Of a stretch of DNA of 64,000 nt, positions 41,341-52,198 are shown in pieces. Both the position numbers and the translations under genes were made by a program. Below the pieces are notes generated by a model. It searched no databases. It was not told the origin of the DNA and saw only the letters and a list, made by a program, of their open reading frames with translations. Position 1 is the first letter of the stretch; the number at the start of each line of letters is the position of its first letter. Where the stretch lies: assembly GCF_022458985.1 (NCBI RefSeq), contig NC_061770.1, positions 3,411,001 through 3,475,000 on the forward strand. Direction: 5' to 3'. Origin of the DNA: Mugil cephalus. Taxonomy: Eukaryota; Chordata; Actinopteri; Mugiliformes; Mugilidae.

Positions 41341-41859
41341 GAGCTAGTTGTTCAGAAATCCTTTTATTGAAATCAGGCCTGTTCCCTCTCCTATGGAAAG
41401 CATGGTCTGTGCATTCAGATGTTTCTGACCCTTTGCGTTGTGCAGAGAAACCTTGATTTCTAACCACCTGGCTCTCACATTGATCTGCAAAATCAATAAT
41501 TTCATCTTCCCCAATCCTCAAGCTGCAGGTCTAGTTCAAAGCAAAGTGGGCAACTGTACGTTTGAGCAATTCTGAGCAGTCAACATTTTGAAACTGAGAT
41601 GCAGGTATGTTTGTCGGCGCATATGGCCTGATGACGCTGGCCAAGATCTGACCACTGTCAGCAGATATACTGGTCCTTTATCTGATGAAAAGAGTTGTAG
41701 AAGAAGACATGTTCCCTCATTCTCATCTCCTATAACCACTTATCCTCTAGAGGTCAGGAAAAAACACGAGCGGCAGTAGCTCAGGAGGTCTCCCTGTATT
41801 CCTAGTCTGTCTGTTGTGTTACACCTTGCTCTCAGTGTGAACCCCACCACTGTGTCCGT
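41341..41859. other. Intergenic, no gene recognised
   Basis: Unassigned sequence between a dispersed repeat and a Tc1 relic. The short frames on both strands lack recognisable motifs. Confidence 0.4.
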
Positions 41860-42340
41860 GGAAAGTCTAAATGCATCCCACACCCAGCTTCCAGACTTAT
41901 GAAACTGGGAAATTATTCTCCAAAAGGAAAAAGTATTGGGGAATATTCCCTGCATGCTATAGCTCACACAATTCTAAAGAAACAGAAACCACCTGCATGC
42001 TTCACAGTGGGAGCAGTGTTCGTTTCATGGCAGCTCCACTGTCCAGGCTATCTATGTTTGAGTGCCTCCTTACTGCACATCTTGAAATCACCACGTCACT
42101 TTTTTTCTTTTTTTTTTTTTGCAGACGTCTGTATTTGCTTGAGTTGCTTGTGAGTTTTTTCTTTGATGCACAACCAATTTTCATGGCAAGTTTTGGTAAG
42201 TGTGACCACTAATGCAATGTTTTCCGTGATTCTGTATTCAGTATAGACAGAGCTACAAAATTTCAAATGAAGTACGTTTTCAAAAACAACCTTGTCATTT
42301 GTGACCAACACTACATGCTACAAATCACCACAATGATGAT
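41860..42340 (-). mobile_element. Tc1-like transposase relic
   Basis: Minus-strand reading around 42000-42025 gives TAPTVKHAGG, which corresponds to the PTVKHGGGSVMVWG motif of Tc1-like transposases. The surrounding sequence is too decayed to define ends, and a T-rich tract (42101-42120) interrupts it. Confidence 0.45.
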
Positions 42341-42449
42341 CTTTGAGAAAGTGCAGGTCTGGACAGACGAATAAGACATAATTAATTATATTTTTCTGCC
42401 CTCTTCTCCTTTGGCCTTCGTGGTCAGACACACACACTCTAGTGAATGA

Positions 42450-42640
42450 TTTAGACTTAGACTTAAACAGACTTGAATGATCCACAAGGGAAATCACTTT
42501 GTCACTGTAACTTTGCTGCACATAAAAGTAAACAACACAAAAAAACACAAGAAAGCAACAAATGAGATCAAATTAAAGAAAAAGAAAAAGAAACAATGTA
42601 ATAAAAAAAATACAGAATTAGCATTAGGTGGCTACTTTAA
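42450..42640. repeat. Dispersed A-rich repeat (reverse of a LINE-like 3' tail)
   Basis: AATGATCCACAAGGGAAATC, then CTTTGTCACTGTAACTTTGC, then A-rich text ending in ACAGAATTAGCAT. The order is the same as at 5270-5470, so the two are copies of one family. Confidence 0.55.
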
Positions 42641-42764
42641 AGTCTAAAATATAAAACTTTTTCACCATAAGACAGGTCAAGTCATAAGACAAATCGATTA
42701 CCCACATGTACATATTTGCTATTACACCATTTAACCAGATGGGGGCAGGCATGGAGCCTTTTTG

Positions 42765-42890
42765 CAAGTCTCATCTCATCTTCCATGCCGTTTAAGCGGC
42801 GGACCAGCGGACGGACGCAGAGAAAACATGCAAATTCCACCCGAGCTGGACTCGAACCCAGACCAGCTCGCTGCAGCAGAGAAGGGATAG
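42765..42890 (+). repeat. Dispersed fish repeat (family R1), internally deleted copy
   Basis: It starts CATCTCATCTTCCATGCCG as in the long copies, then jumps to AGAAAACATGCAAATTCCAC and CGAACCCAGACCAGCTCGCT. It ends exactly where duplicated block copy 1 begins. A fragment of its 3' end recurs at 43828-43875. Confidence 0.7.
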
Positions 42891-43609
42891 ATACAGTAAA
42901 CAATAGTTGTAATTGACCCTGGTGTAAAACAAACACCTGGCTTGTGCTGTCTGTCCTACAGACATATTTAAGATGAGAATCCTTTCATTTATCCACCAGT
43001 GGGTTCAGATTAATTTTCACTTTAGCTCCAAATAACCATGAAATATGCAGGTATTATGCACAGTCACAGTTAGAACTGCTGTGTCATGTTTTTGATATTG
43101 GACAACTCACAGAATGTGTCAGAGTGAAAGATTATTACAGAAATGTCAGAGAGGTTAACTGACCAGATAAGTCTAGAAGATGACACTTTCTTTCTGACAA
43201 ACATCTGTTTTCCCTCTTCTGTGAGTGTGAAATATTGCAGCATTGCAATAAATGCAAGAGCTTTGTTCTACAAATCTGCCATCAAATAGTGGAAGTGGAC
43301 GATGTGCGGCTGTCACTCTACAGATCAGATTTTATGCTACTCTCCTGCAGTTCAGTGTCTTGTGCTGCTTTCAGAGCTGTAAGATGTGATTGTTCCTGTT
43401 ATTCTTCATGTTGTCCTGTGTTCATGTGCTGGAAGCAGTGGGGACATCTGTCACTATAGACTGACCCCTGACTGTTTATTCCCCTGCAGGTCTTCGAACA
43501 CCACAGAAACCATGATGTATTTTTCCACCTTGGTCTTTGCCATGCTCTGGGTTATCAGTAAGTTTGATGTGTTGGTTGAGTCTGGTTAAAGTTGTTGTGT
43601 GGTGAGACT
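42890..43609 (+). repeat. Duplicated block, copy 1
   Basis: 720 bases, nearly identical to 45154-45889. The two differ by a few substitutions and a small insertion (near 45345). The block contains an apparent leader exon (see 43512-43557) with its upstream sequence. A piece of the R1 repeat end (GCTGGACTCGAAC...GAGAAGGGATAG) lies immediately left of it and again 0.2 kb right of it. Confidence 0.9.
43512..43557 (+). CDS. Orphan signal-peptide exon, copy 1
   Basis: ATG at 43512 opens MMYFSTLVFAMLWVI, a typical hydrophobic leader. It ends in phase 1 at a consensus donor (A|GTAAGTTTG) and is preceded by a good acceptor (CCCCTGCAG, exon from 43490). A phase-1 leader exon is typical of secreted and immunoglobulin-superfamily genes, but I see no following Ig-like or other exon. 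It could be the first exon of a lost gene or of a gene not recognised here. The same exon is present, unchanged in sequence, at 45792-45837. Confidence 0.4.
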
Positions 43610-43827
43610 ATAAGGGGAACCGAAAAGTTCCCCTTTTTGTCCATACTGCCTGAAATCTGTATCCTGTTTTTCTTATTCTGCTCCTGATTTCACAAACATT
43701 GGTTACATTGCTTCAACTATTTATTCGTCTTACACTCTGTGTGTAACATTCAATCACTGAAAATCAACATGTTTATCAGAATCATTCTTCAATCATAGTA
43801 TTATACTCTTATATTCTGTTAATTCAA

Positions 43828-43875
43828 GCTGGACTCGAACTCAGACCAGCTCGCTGCAGCAGAGAAGGGATAGAG
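43828..43875 (+). repeat. Fragment of R1 repeat end
   Basis: Nearly the same 48 bases as at 42843-42890. The two flank duplicated block copy 1, which suggests that the repeat took part in the rearrangement. Confidence 0.7.
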
Positions 43876-45153
43876 GTCTGGCAGCATTTTAGCCACTCAA
43901 TCCTTTTAACACCAGCCCAGTTTAAGAGGTGAACTGGAAACTGGGAGAGTAACCAAAGCATTGAGTGTTTTCTGTCATGTCATATACAGGTCACACGCCA
44001 GAAGAGAGACATTTTTCAACATTTTTCAATATTAAATGTGCCAGGTTTGATGGAAATGTATGCAAATTTGTCAGAATTCCTTTATGTGAGATTGGAGATA
44101 CCTTTGTTGTGGTCCCTCTGCCACACTTTAATTACAAACAACACATTCCAAAACAAGCCATAAAAAATTAGCTTGCCAAGAAGATGTCATGACGGCCCTG
44201 AATGGCAAGGTCGCACTTGATAAACTGCTATTTAGAGCAGTTGTGACAGGTATGGGTTATCCCACACCCATGTTGACTCAGATTTCATAGGACAAGCTGT
44301 TTGCCCTGCTACTGGTCCCAGATTAAGTTTTTCTGATGATCTTTTTTCTTTTATTTGTTATGTCCTTTTCAGATGATGTAGGGCGCAATCCTGCTTGTGT
44401 GGTTGATCTTTCCAGCTCGCTACCATGATCGATATAAAAATGTGCCATATCACTATACAAGCTGCATATACACATGATTTAGGGCTAATTCAACTATGCA
44501 CTTCCACTTAAAACACTTAAAACAAGTTGTGTCAGAAGGTGGTTGCTATGGAGAGCATTTATGTTCGAAATTGCGTTTATGTTTGAGTGTGTTTATGTTT
44601 GAAAAAGCGAATCCTAAACCACCATTTCAACTTCAAACTTTGGAGAAGAAAGTTCAACGCTGAATTCTCAGAAGATTTCTCAAACATTTCTCAGAAGACA
44701 ACCTCAAATGGACCGAAGATCACCAAGCCACCTCCCTGCCTGTGTCGCAAATGTGAGAATGACAAAAAGTTACAGTAGGACCAAATATTTTATTTACTTC
44801 CAGACGAGGCAGCTAGCTGGCTAGCAGTGCTATGCTACCTGACGCTAGTAGCTAATTAGGCTTTATTTCATTTAAATTGTTTGTTTTTAGCAGCTACTTA
44901 TTCACAGCTTCAACTGACTTTGATGCAATTTCATGTTTCAAAGCAAAACATATTATATTGAGTACAAACTGTCTTTCTAAACAGGTTTAGGGTGAAAAAG
45001 TCTGAAATATAAATTTTTAAATTTAATAACATTCTCGATTAAAGTCACAAAGGTGACGAATTGTTTGCCTTATTTCTCTTGTTTAATAAAGGGGACATCA
45101 TTAAATCCAGAAGGTTGAGCTAAGGGCATGTAGCCTATTAAATATTTACTTAT
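43876..45153. other. Spacer between the two duplicated blocks, no gene recognised
   Basis: AT-rich sequence. Open frames at 43965-44171 and 44587-44778 are short and without recognisable motifs or splice context. Confidence 0.45.
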
Positions 45154-45889
45154 GATACAGTAAACAATAGTTGTAATTGACCCTGGTGTAAAACAAACAC
45201 CTGGCTTGTGCTGTCTGTCCTACAGACATATTTAAGATGAGAATCCTTTCATTTATCCACCAGTGGGTTCAGATTAATTTTCACTTTAGCTCCAAATAAC
45301 CATGAAATATGCAGGTATTATGCACAGTCACAGTTAGAACTGCTGTGTTAGAACTGTCATGTTTTTGATATTGGACAACTGAAATGTGTCAGAATGTGTC
45401 AGAGTGAAAGATTATTACAGAAATGTCAGAGAGCTTAACTGACCAGATAAGTCTAGAAGATGACACTTTCTTTCTGACAAACATCTGTTCTTCCTCTTCT
45501 GTGAGTGTGAAATATTGCATCATTGCAATAAATGCAAGAGCTTTGTTCTACAAATCTGCCATCAAATAGTGGAAGTGGACGATGTGCGGCTGTCACTCTA
45601 CAGATCAGATTTTATGCTTCTCTCCTGCAGTTCAGTGTCTTGTGCTGCTTTCAGAGCTGTAAGATGTGATGGTCCCTGTTATTCTTCATGTTGTCCTGTG
45701 TTCATGTGCTGGAAGCAGTGGGGACATCTGTCACTACAGACTGACCCCTGACTGTTTATTCCCCTGCAGGTCTTTGTACGCCACAGAAACCATGATGTAT
45801 TTTTCCACCTTGGTCTTTGCCATGCTCTGGGTTATCAGTAAGTTTGATGTGTTGGTTGAGTCTGGTTAAAGTTGTTGTGTGGTGAGACT
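45154..45889 (+). repeat. Duplicated block, copy 2
   Basis: 736 bases, direct copy of 42890-43609. The few differences indicate a recent duplication. It lacks the flanking R1 repeat fragments of copy 1, so copy 2 could be the original location. Confidence 0.9.
45792..45837 (+). CDS. Orphan signal-peptide exon, copy 2
   Basis: MMYFSTLVFAMLWVI followed by A|GTAAGTTTG, the same as copy 1 in sequence, acceptor (exon from 45770) and phase. The next exon-like sequences on this strand are the phase-0 units from 47097, which do not fit directly to a phase-1 donor. No link to them can be claimed. Confidence 0.4.
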
Positions 45890-46942
45890 CGTGAATAGAA
45901 GAAGGGAAAGTCAGTTTTTTTGTCCTATGTGATTGTATCCGCTTTTGTCGATTAGGTTCATTTTTAACATGTTATAATGTGTACTCATCATGAAATCACT
46001 AATTAATCATTTTCAATACAAGTTAAGTAATTTGTAACAAGTTTACTTTGTACGGTTAGCTATTTAAATGGTCCAAATTACACATTTTTACTTTAGTCAC
46101 AGTTTAAAAATATGCTGTTGGTGTTTTAAATGCTTCATCTTGGTACAGGGATGTATTTTATTACATTGATTATATAACTCAGAACAGTAATGTTGATTAC
46201 AATAGGACATTTATTAAAGGTTTGTCAGTATCTTGAAATACCAATGAAGAAACAAGTCAAATTAAATGCAGATTAAAGACATGTCTACTGGACCATCCCC
46301 AAGCAAAGCTATATAGATATATAAATTACTTCTTGAACACAAACTGTGGAGCGGAAGGTACTTTAAAAGTTAACCCTAACTTTTGATTGCTCAGTTGGTC
46401 CGTTTTCATTTTATGAGTTTAACTTTAACTTTTACATTATGATACTATCCAAAAGATATGTCAAGATCTGTTGACCCAATGTCTTTATTTATTTAATTCT
46501 GCCATTAATTAGCTAAGATAGTTATGAGTATTATCAACTTTACTAGCAGACCGCAGTGCTGCTTGTAATTGAAAATTCATTTTTATTATGTATTTAACAG
46601 TTTGCTTGGAGCTTTAGTGGAAATCAACAAATCATTGTTTAGTTTTATGGGTCCAGGTTCAATAAAATAAAATGCTAACAATTTGCAGATTTACTAGACA
46701 TTAGCATCTGCTCTAGCTAGTTCTGCTACTGAACAACCAATATTAAGACAAGTCAGTCCAAATAAACACACATTAGCTTTTAATATTAGTTTTAAATGGT
46801 TGATAAAAGACAACCATGTGAGTGACGCACACTTGTAACTTTTTGTGCCCAGTTTTCTGTTGTTTGTATTGTTGCCTGCGGTTTAAAAGAAAAAGATTTT
46901 GTTTATTGTTCAGTATTGTGGTTCATGTTTAAATGTGTTGTA
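45890..46942. other. AT-rich spacer, no gene recognised
   Basis: Roughly 1 kb of AT-rich sequence with no coding pattern and no repeat that I can name. Confidence 0.5.
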
Positions 46943-47830
46943 TTTGTCTTTTGTGGCTGTCATTACATCTGCCCAAGGACTCCACTGGAGAATTTAATTC
47001 TATTGGGCAGAATGGCTTTATGCCAGCTCTGTGGTCCCTACACCTTTATCTCACAGTACTGCGTCAGTAGTCCTTTACATTCAGTCTGTTTGACAGAAGG
47101 AGCAGGAGAGCAGCTCCAGACACCCCAGGGAGCCTCCACTCCGTGTGAGCACTGCTGGCCCCACAGAGCGGCGCCCCAACCCCCAGCCCTCCACCTCTCG
47201 TCCACACAGCAGGAGGGTGAGTAATACAGACGTACAGACAAGTGTTGGTTTTCACCATCTTTCTGTTTTTCTATTGGGCAGAATCCTTCTATTCTAGGTC
47301 TGTGGTACCTACTGAGTTATCACATACCACCCCATCAGTAGTCCGCTTCATTCAACTGGTTCATCTCTCTCACAGAGACGGAGGGAGCGGGAGAGCAGTT
47401 CCAGCCATCCCAGGGCACCTCCATGAAGAAGACGACGTGTGAGCACTACTGGCCCCACAGAGCGAAGCCCCCACCCACAGCCCTCCACGTCTGGTTTACA
47501 CAACAGGCGGGTGAGTAATACAGATGTATAGACAAGTGTTGGTTTTCACCGTCTTTTTGTTTTTCTATTGGGCAGAATCCTTCTGTCCCAAGTCTGTGGT
47601 CCCTACACATGTATCCTGCACCACCCCATCAGTAGTCCTTCACATTCAACTGGTTCATCTCTCTCACAGAGACGGAGGGAGCGGGAGAGCAGCTCCAGGG
47701 ACCCGGAGGAGCCTCCACGAAGAAGACGGCGTGTGAGCACTGCTGGCCCCACAGAGGAGAGCCCCGACCCCCAGTCCTCCACCTCTGGTCTATATAACAG
47801 GCGGGTGAGTAATACAGATATATAGACAAG
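46943..47830 (+). repeat. Tandem triplication of a 294-bp exon-plus-intron unit
   Basis: The word GACAAGTGTTGGTTTTCACC starts at 47237, 47531 and 47825, giving a period of exactly 294 bases. The first unit (about 46943-47236) is more diverged. Each unit has an intron end with a T/C-rich tract and CACAG or GACAG, an exon-like part, and a GTGAGTAATACAGA donor. A decayed partial fourth start follows 47825. Confidence 0.9.
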
Positions 47831-48128
47831 TGTTGGTTTTCACCTCTGTGATTGGGAGGATTCCAGATATGTTGGTTTTCACCATCTGTTCTATCTCCAA
47901 GGTCCTCACACATGTACCCTACACTATTGCATCACTGAACCAGTCTGAAACTTGTTTCTCCTCCTCTTTCTGTGTGTCAAACAGGTGGTGGAGACTGATT
48001 CCGGAGTCCTCCAGGTGCACGTAGACTTTCCGCCTCACCACCGTGGTCTGCCACTCACTGTTTTTAGTGCAGCGGTGGACATGTTTATGTCGTGGTTGAC
48101 GGAGTCTCCATACAACGTGGAGATGTGA
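47097..48128 (+). CDS. Unrecognised Arg/Ser/Pro-rich gene, 3' exons (candidate)
   Basis: Four candidate exons: 47097-47216 (40 codons), 47376-47510 (45), 47670-47804 (45) and a terminal exon 47985-48128 (47 codons plus TGA). All are phase 0 with consensus AG and GT sites. Copies 1 and 3 are open in the same frame and share ESSSR, then EPP, then RVSTAGPTE, then NPQPSTS or DPQSSTS. Copy 2 has TGA instead of CGA after the PP, so it would have to be skipped. The last exon reads VVETDSGVLQVHVDFPPHHR, then a hydrophobic-to-acidic end TVFSAAVDMFMSWLTESPYN. I do not recognise the protein, and no upstream exon was found. The shared phase and in-frame length change (15 bases) argue that the unit was coding. 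Confidence 0.4.
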
Positions 48129-48579
48129 GCTTCCTGCAGGAAACAGGCCAGATGCTGCCCTCCACAGCTGGACCAGCCTACAGCTGTCACAGTACCACAC
48201 ACACAAACACACAGACACACACTCTCTGTTGTCTTTGTGTGGACATTCATTGATATATTGTGTTCTCTAGCTGAATTTAACCAGCATTAACTATGTACCC
48301 AGCCCTATTCCTAACCTAAAAATAATGCTATCATTCCCCCCAAAACTGACCTCAGTTTCATAAAATGACTTCCTCACAAAGATAGTTGTACAGTTAGTTG
48401 TAGGCCAAACCTTTCTCTTTCGGTTTTTTAGTTCACTTTCTAGTTTTCATTAGTCCTTAATTTATAGGTAAATTTAACTGTAACGAATTTTTGTTATCTC
48501 CTTAAAAAAACAAAAAACAAAAAAAATAATTGAGATAAATCTTTTCAGTTCAAGTGCATGTGCCTTTGGCCACATGATG

Positions 48580-51125
48580 TTGTTTTTCCTGCCAGGATCT
48601 TTCTCCTTCCTTCTGTCCTCTGTTGTTGGGGACGTTTCTTTTTCTTGAGAGTTCACCAGGGAATTGGTATCAGGGGGTTTCAGTGGATTGTGATCATTTG
48701 CAGCAGTGGGCTCAGTAGCACTGTGGCGTTCAACTTGTCTCCGTTCCCTTCTTGTCTCATCCTCCCTAAACAGAGCAGTAAAGGTTGCATTTGATCCTCC
48801 TTAAGACACTTGTTAATCCCTTGGTGCACTCTCAAACCTCTGAAGATGGTTTCCTTCATCCATCCACACGTACATGACCTAAGAATCTTTTCCTTTGTCT
48901 TATCCGTTTGGTTCATTACCATTGTGTCAGTCCTTAATTCCTGCATTCCACCTCTCAGAGGACCATTGAGCTGTCCTTTCTTTCTTTTGCTCGTAGTTTA
49001 TTTGAGTTGTTGTTGCTCTCCAGCCTTTCTCTTGGTATTCTGCCACTCTGTCAGCATACTGTGACTTCTTCCTCTCATATGCCTCCTAGATGCCCTGCTC
49101 CCATAGGACGGTCAGCTCAACTAACAGGACACGCTTCTCTTTTGTTGACTGTGTGGTCTCAGTGTGGTGATAGCAATGTCAGTAGGGAAGTGTAGCTGCT
49201 TGTCAATGTCTGCTGTCATTAAATAGATTTTGCCTGAGGTCAGGGTTGATGTTCTATCTTGTTGTGGGCAGCTTTGGGAGGCATAGCCTGCTGGTACAAA
49301 CCAGACACCCCACCTCTGCTGGGACGCTGGCTTCTTGTTTACTTCTTCTCCCTCTCGGCTCTTTGGATCTGGTCCCAGATAATTGTTGCATGTTTCGAAT
49401 AACCCGAGAACCCTGAGACTCCTGCTTTCTGACAACTTATTTTGATGTAGTTGTTTTGTCGCAGAAACTTTGTCATCCTCTTGGCAATGACTGAGTAAAA
49501 ACTCTTTCCTTCTACGTTTAGCAGAACAATGCTTCGAAACTGTCCAGTGGTAGTTGATTCACGTTCTTTTGGGAAGTGGATGACCACAGCTCTGTGCCAT
49601 TCAACGGGGACACTCTGTCGCTTCCAGATGACCCTCATCAACATCCGCAGTTCCTTCACGACTTGAGGGCATCTTTTATAGATCTTGTATGGAATCCCGT
49701 TCAGCCCAGGGGCGGAGCTTGACCTTGCTCTCTTGACTACTTCATTCATTTCGCTCAGCTTGGGTGGTGAAAGCTCAAACTCTATGATTGGAGAAATTGG
49801 TTGGGGAACATGGCCTGGGGACCCAAGGGGGAGATGTCTTCTGGTGTCTTCTATCTGCTTCCTCAAGTGCACCTCAAGGTCTTCTTTGCAATACCCAAAG
49901 TGCCACTCGTCTTCTCCTCCAGTAGGCTTCTGGCCATTTGGAAAAGGGTCCTTCAGGAATTATAAAACGCTGGCTCTCTTTCCTCTTCCTTGTCTTCCTA
50001 ATGCGTTCAGCTGTCCTGAGTGTTGTTAGGCTGTGCTCAGCCTGGCTCTGTTTCCTTCTTGTTTCATCCGCCCTAAACACAGCAGTGCAAGGTTTGATCC
50101 TCCCTAAGACATTTGTTAATCCCTTGGTGCATTCTCAAACCTCTGAAGGTGGTTCCCTTCCTCCATCCACAGGTGCATGACCTTTGAGAATCTTTTCCTT
50201 TGTCTTATATGTTCTGTTCGTTACCATTGTGTCGGTCCTTAATGGTCTTTCTTGCATCTTACCTCTTGGAGGACTGCCGGACTATCTTTCTTTCTTTTGC
50301 TCGTAGTTTGTTTGGGTTGACCTAACATTAGCCCTGTGGGAAGGGTAACCAGCCCACCCACCCCAGGTGTAGTCTTCCCTGCTGCCAGTCAGACTTTCAT
50401 GACAGTCCTCCAGTCTTCCCTGGATTCTAACTGAACTTTTCTCAGTAGTCACTGGTTTTCCAGAACGATAAATTGATTTACAGCCAGATGGTAGTACCTG
50501 CACAGCATTTCTAATTGAAGCACCTCCTCCAGTGCCTGCGTACCAGCTGCAGGGTCTTCAGTCACCAGAACATCTCAATATGGTGAGGCAGTGGCCAGGG
50601 ATCTCTCCCTGCCGCTTCCTGCAGCTGTATAATTGATGGTCAGGTCAATACATGGCCTCTTGCTTTCCCCAGTTCCTATCGTTTCTTCTCAGCCAGAGTC
50701 AGAAGTTTCCCTTCTCGGCTTTTTCTGAGAGGTCCTTTGACAACCCTCTGGATCTTTGTTGACGTGAAGCCACCATCTCTCAGGAAGCGGAGGGTTGAGA
50801 GGCTCACAAAGCCGTGGCAGCCGTCTTCAACTGCGTGCGCTGTTGCCCTTCAGCCTTTCTCTTGGTATTCTGCCACTAGGTCAGCATACTGTGACTTCTT
50901 CTTTTCATATGCCTCCTGGATGCCCTGCTCCCATGGCACGGTCAGCTCAACACTTCTCTATTGTCAATCACAGGACAATGTCGGAGTCTCAGTGTGGTGA
51001 TAGTCAGTAGGGAAGTGTAGCTGTTTGACGATTGTCATTGACCAGTCTTGTTCTGTTCTGATGTTTGACACCCCGCCTCTGCTGGGACACTGGCTTCTTG
51101 TTTGCCAGGGTCTCTTTATGTTCTG
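48580..51125 (-). pseudogene. Two tandem relics of a LINE with restriction-like endonuclease (R2/NeSL-like)
   Basis: On the minus strand, 49339-49872 encodes part of a reverse transcriptase: SSSAPGLNGIPYKIYKRCP, QFRSIVLLNVEGKSFYSVIA and GFSGYSKHATIIWDQI, with stops downstream. Further along (49000-49180) comes ELTVLWEQGI then EAYERKKSQYAD, the motif around the restriction-like endonuclease of such elements. A second, 5'-shorter copy (about 50050-51125) repeats the endonuclease part (50820-51000) and its 3' flank (50090-50290 versus 48776-48990), in the same orientation. Both are broken. The clade name is from motif memory only. Confidence 0.7.
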
Positions 51126-51162
51126 CAAACTTTCTTACCACCTAGTCGTGCCTCCACCGACC

Positions 51163-51351
51163 CTGTGCACAAGGCTGTTCAGCAGCCACACAGAACTTGA
51201 TGGAGATTTCCTGGGCCTGTGTTGCACAGACTGCAACTCTCCTCTGCGCTGCACCACCAAAGGTTAGTTAAATTACTTTATTCACCAAACTCACTGCCAC
51301 TGCAAAACACTGGTTTCCTCCAACATGTGTAGCACCCTCCTACACCAGATC
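51163..51351. repeat. 189-bp segment, inverted duplicate of 54510-54698
   Basis: The two segments are reverse complements with only a few mismatches, from CTGTGCACAAGGCTGTTC to CTACACCAGATC. One lies just beyond the 5' side of the LINE relic, the other in an intron of RBL-C, so it may be part of a mobile element. No coding function is claimed. Confidence 0.9.
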
Positions 51352-51488
51352 GGACACCCCCACCCAGTAGCAATGACACTCCTTGATGGCAGCAGCCATC
51401 CCCAGCAGGATGCAGCCTGACACAGACACACACACGAAAACAATTTAGGAACAACTAAGAAAAAAAGAGCAGCACAAGGTGTTGACCT

Positions 51489-51553
51489 GGCCTCCAAATA
51501 GCCAGGTCAGGTGAGATGTGTATCATCTCACCTGACCTGGCTATTTGGAGGCC
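51489..51553. repeat. Perfect 30-bp inverted repeat with 5-base loop
   Basis: The arms 51489-51518 and 51524-51553 are exact reverse complements (GGCCTCCAAATAGCCAGGTC at the outer side), separated by TGTAT. Perfect identity with almost no spacer indicates recent origin or strong constraint. Confidence 0.95.
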
Positions 51554-52100
51554 CCTCCCCTCAACCCATAGGACCCAAAGTCCCCCACTAACAACATTCT
51601 GTTTCCAGACATCACAGGACACCCTCAGAAGGCTCATGTCCATTCTCTGATGAATCACAACTGTTTTGGAGTCAAAGGAGACCTACAAAATATTAGGAAG
51701 GTGGTCATAATGTTATGCCTGATTAGTGCAAGTTTGCAGTTTACCCTACAAGTCAGGTTGATTATAGCTTAACAACTATTTTGCCAAATCAGAACCTGAA
51801 ATAAAAAATTTTGGATTGTTTGACACATTTATGTTTTCTACAAAATTCGATATGTTTTCCTTGATGGTTCCGATGACTTTAGTATGACGCTACAATGGGG
51901 AAAATAATGAGGAAATCCTATTTCAAAAGACGGTTTGTGTAGCCTTTTGGCTGCTACTGGATCTAGTTTGATAAGTGTCTAAAATATCTTGTTTCCTCAT
52001 TCACATTTAGTTTTAGGTGTTTTTTTTGAACAGGCTGTCGATCAGGATGGGATTATTTACTGGCATTATGCTGTTGCAAATGAGGAACATATTCAGGTCT
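51554..52100. other. RBL-C upstream region, no gene recognised
   Basis: The text GGAAGGTGGTCATAATGTTA at 51698 followed by TGCCTGATTAG resembles the terminal sequence of a common fish DNA transposon, but the partner end was not found. The rest is AT-rich upstream sequence of RBL-C. Confidence 0.35.
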
Positions 52101-52141
52101 TTTGATTGGCTGCTTGTCAATCATGTGGGCCGATGGAGAGG

Positions 52142-52147
52142 ATAAAT
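52142..52147 (+). promoter_or_regulatory. RBL-C TATA-like box
   Basis: GGATAAATGG lies 52-57 bases before the first ATG of RBL-C, the same spacing as the TATA-like words of RBL-A and RBL-B. Confidence 0.5.
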
Positions 52148-52198
52148 GGCAGACACGATTCAGCCTTCATCAGCTCACCTTGAACCAGATCCTCCGAC

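Noticed and set aside
47038-47258. Open frames on the minus strand across the triplicated unit
   Set aside because: They mirror the plus-strand exon-like sequence; the plus strand has the conserved splice sites and shared phase.
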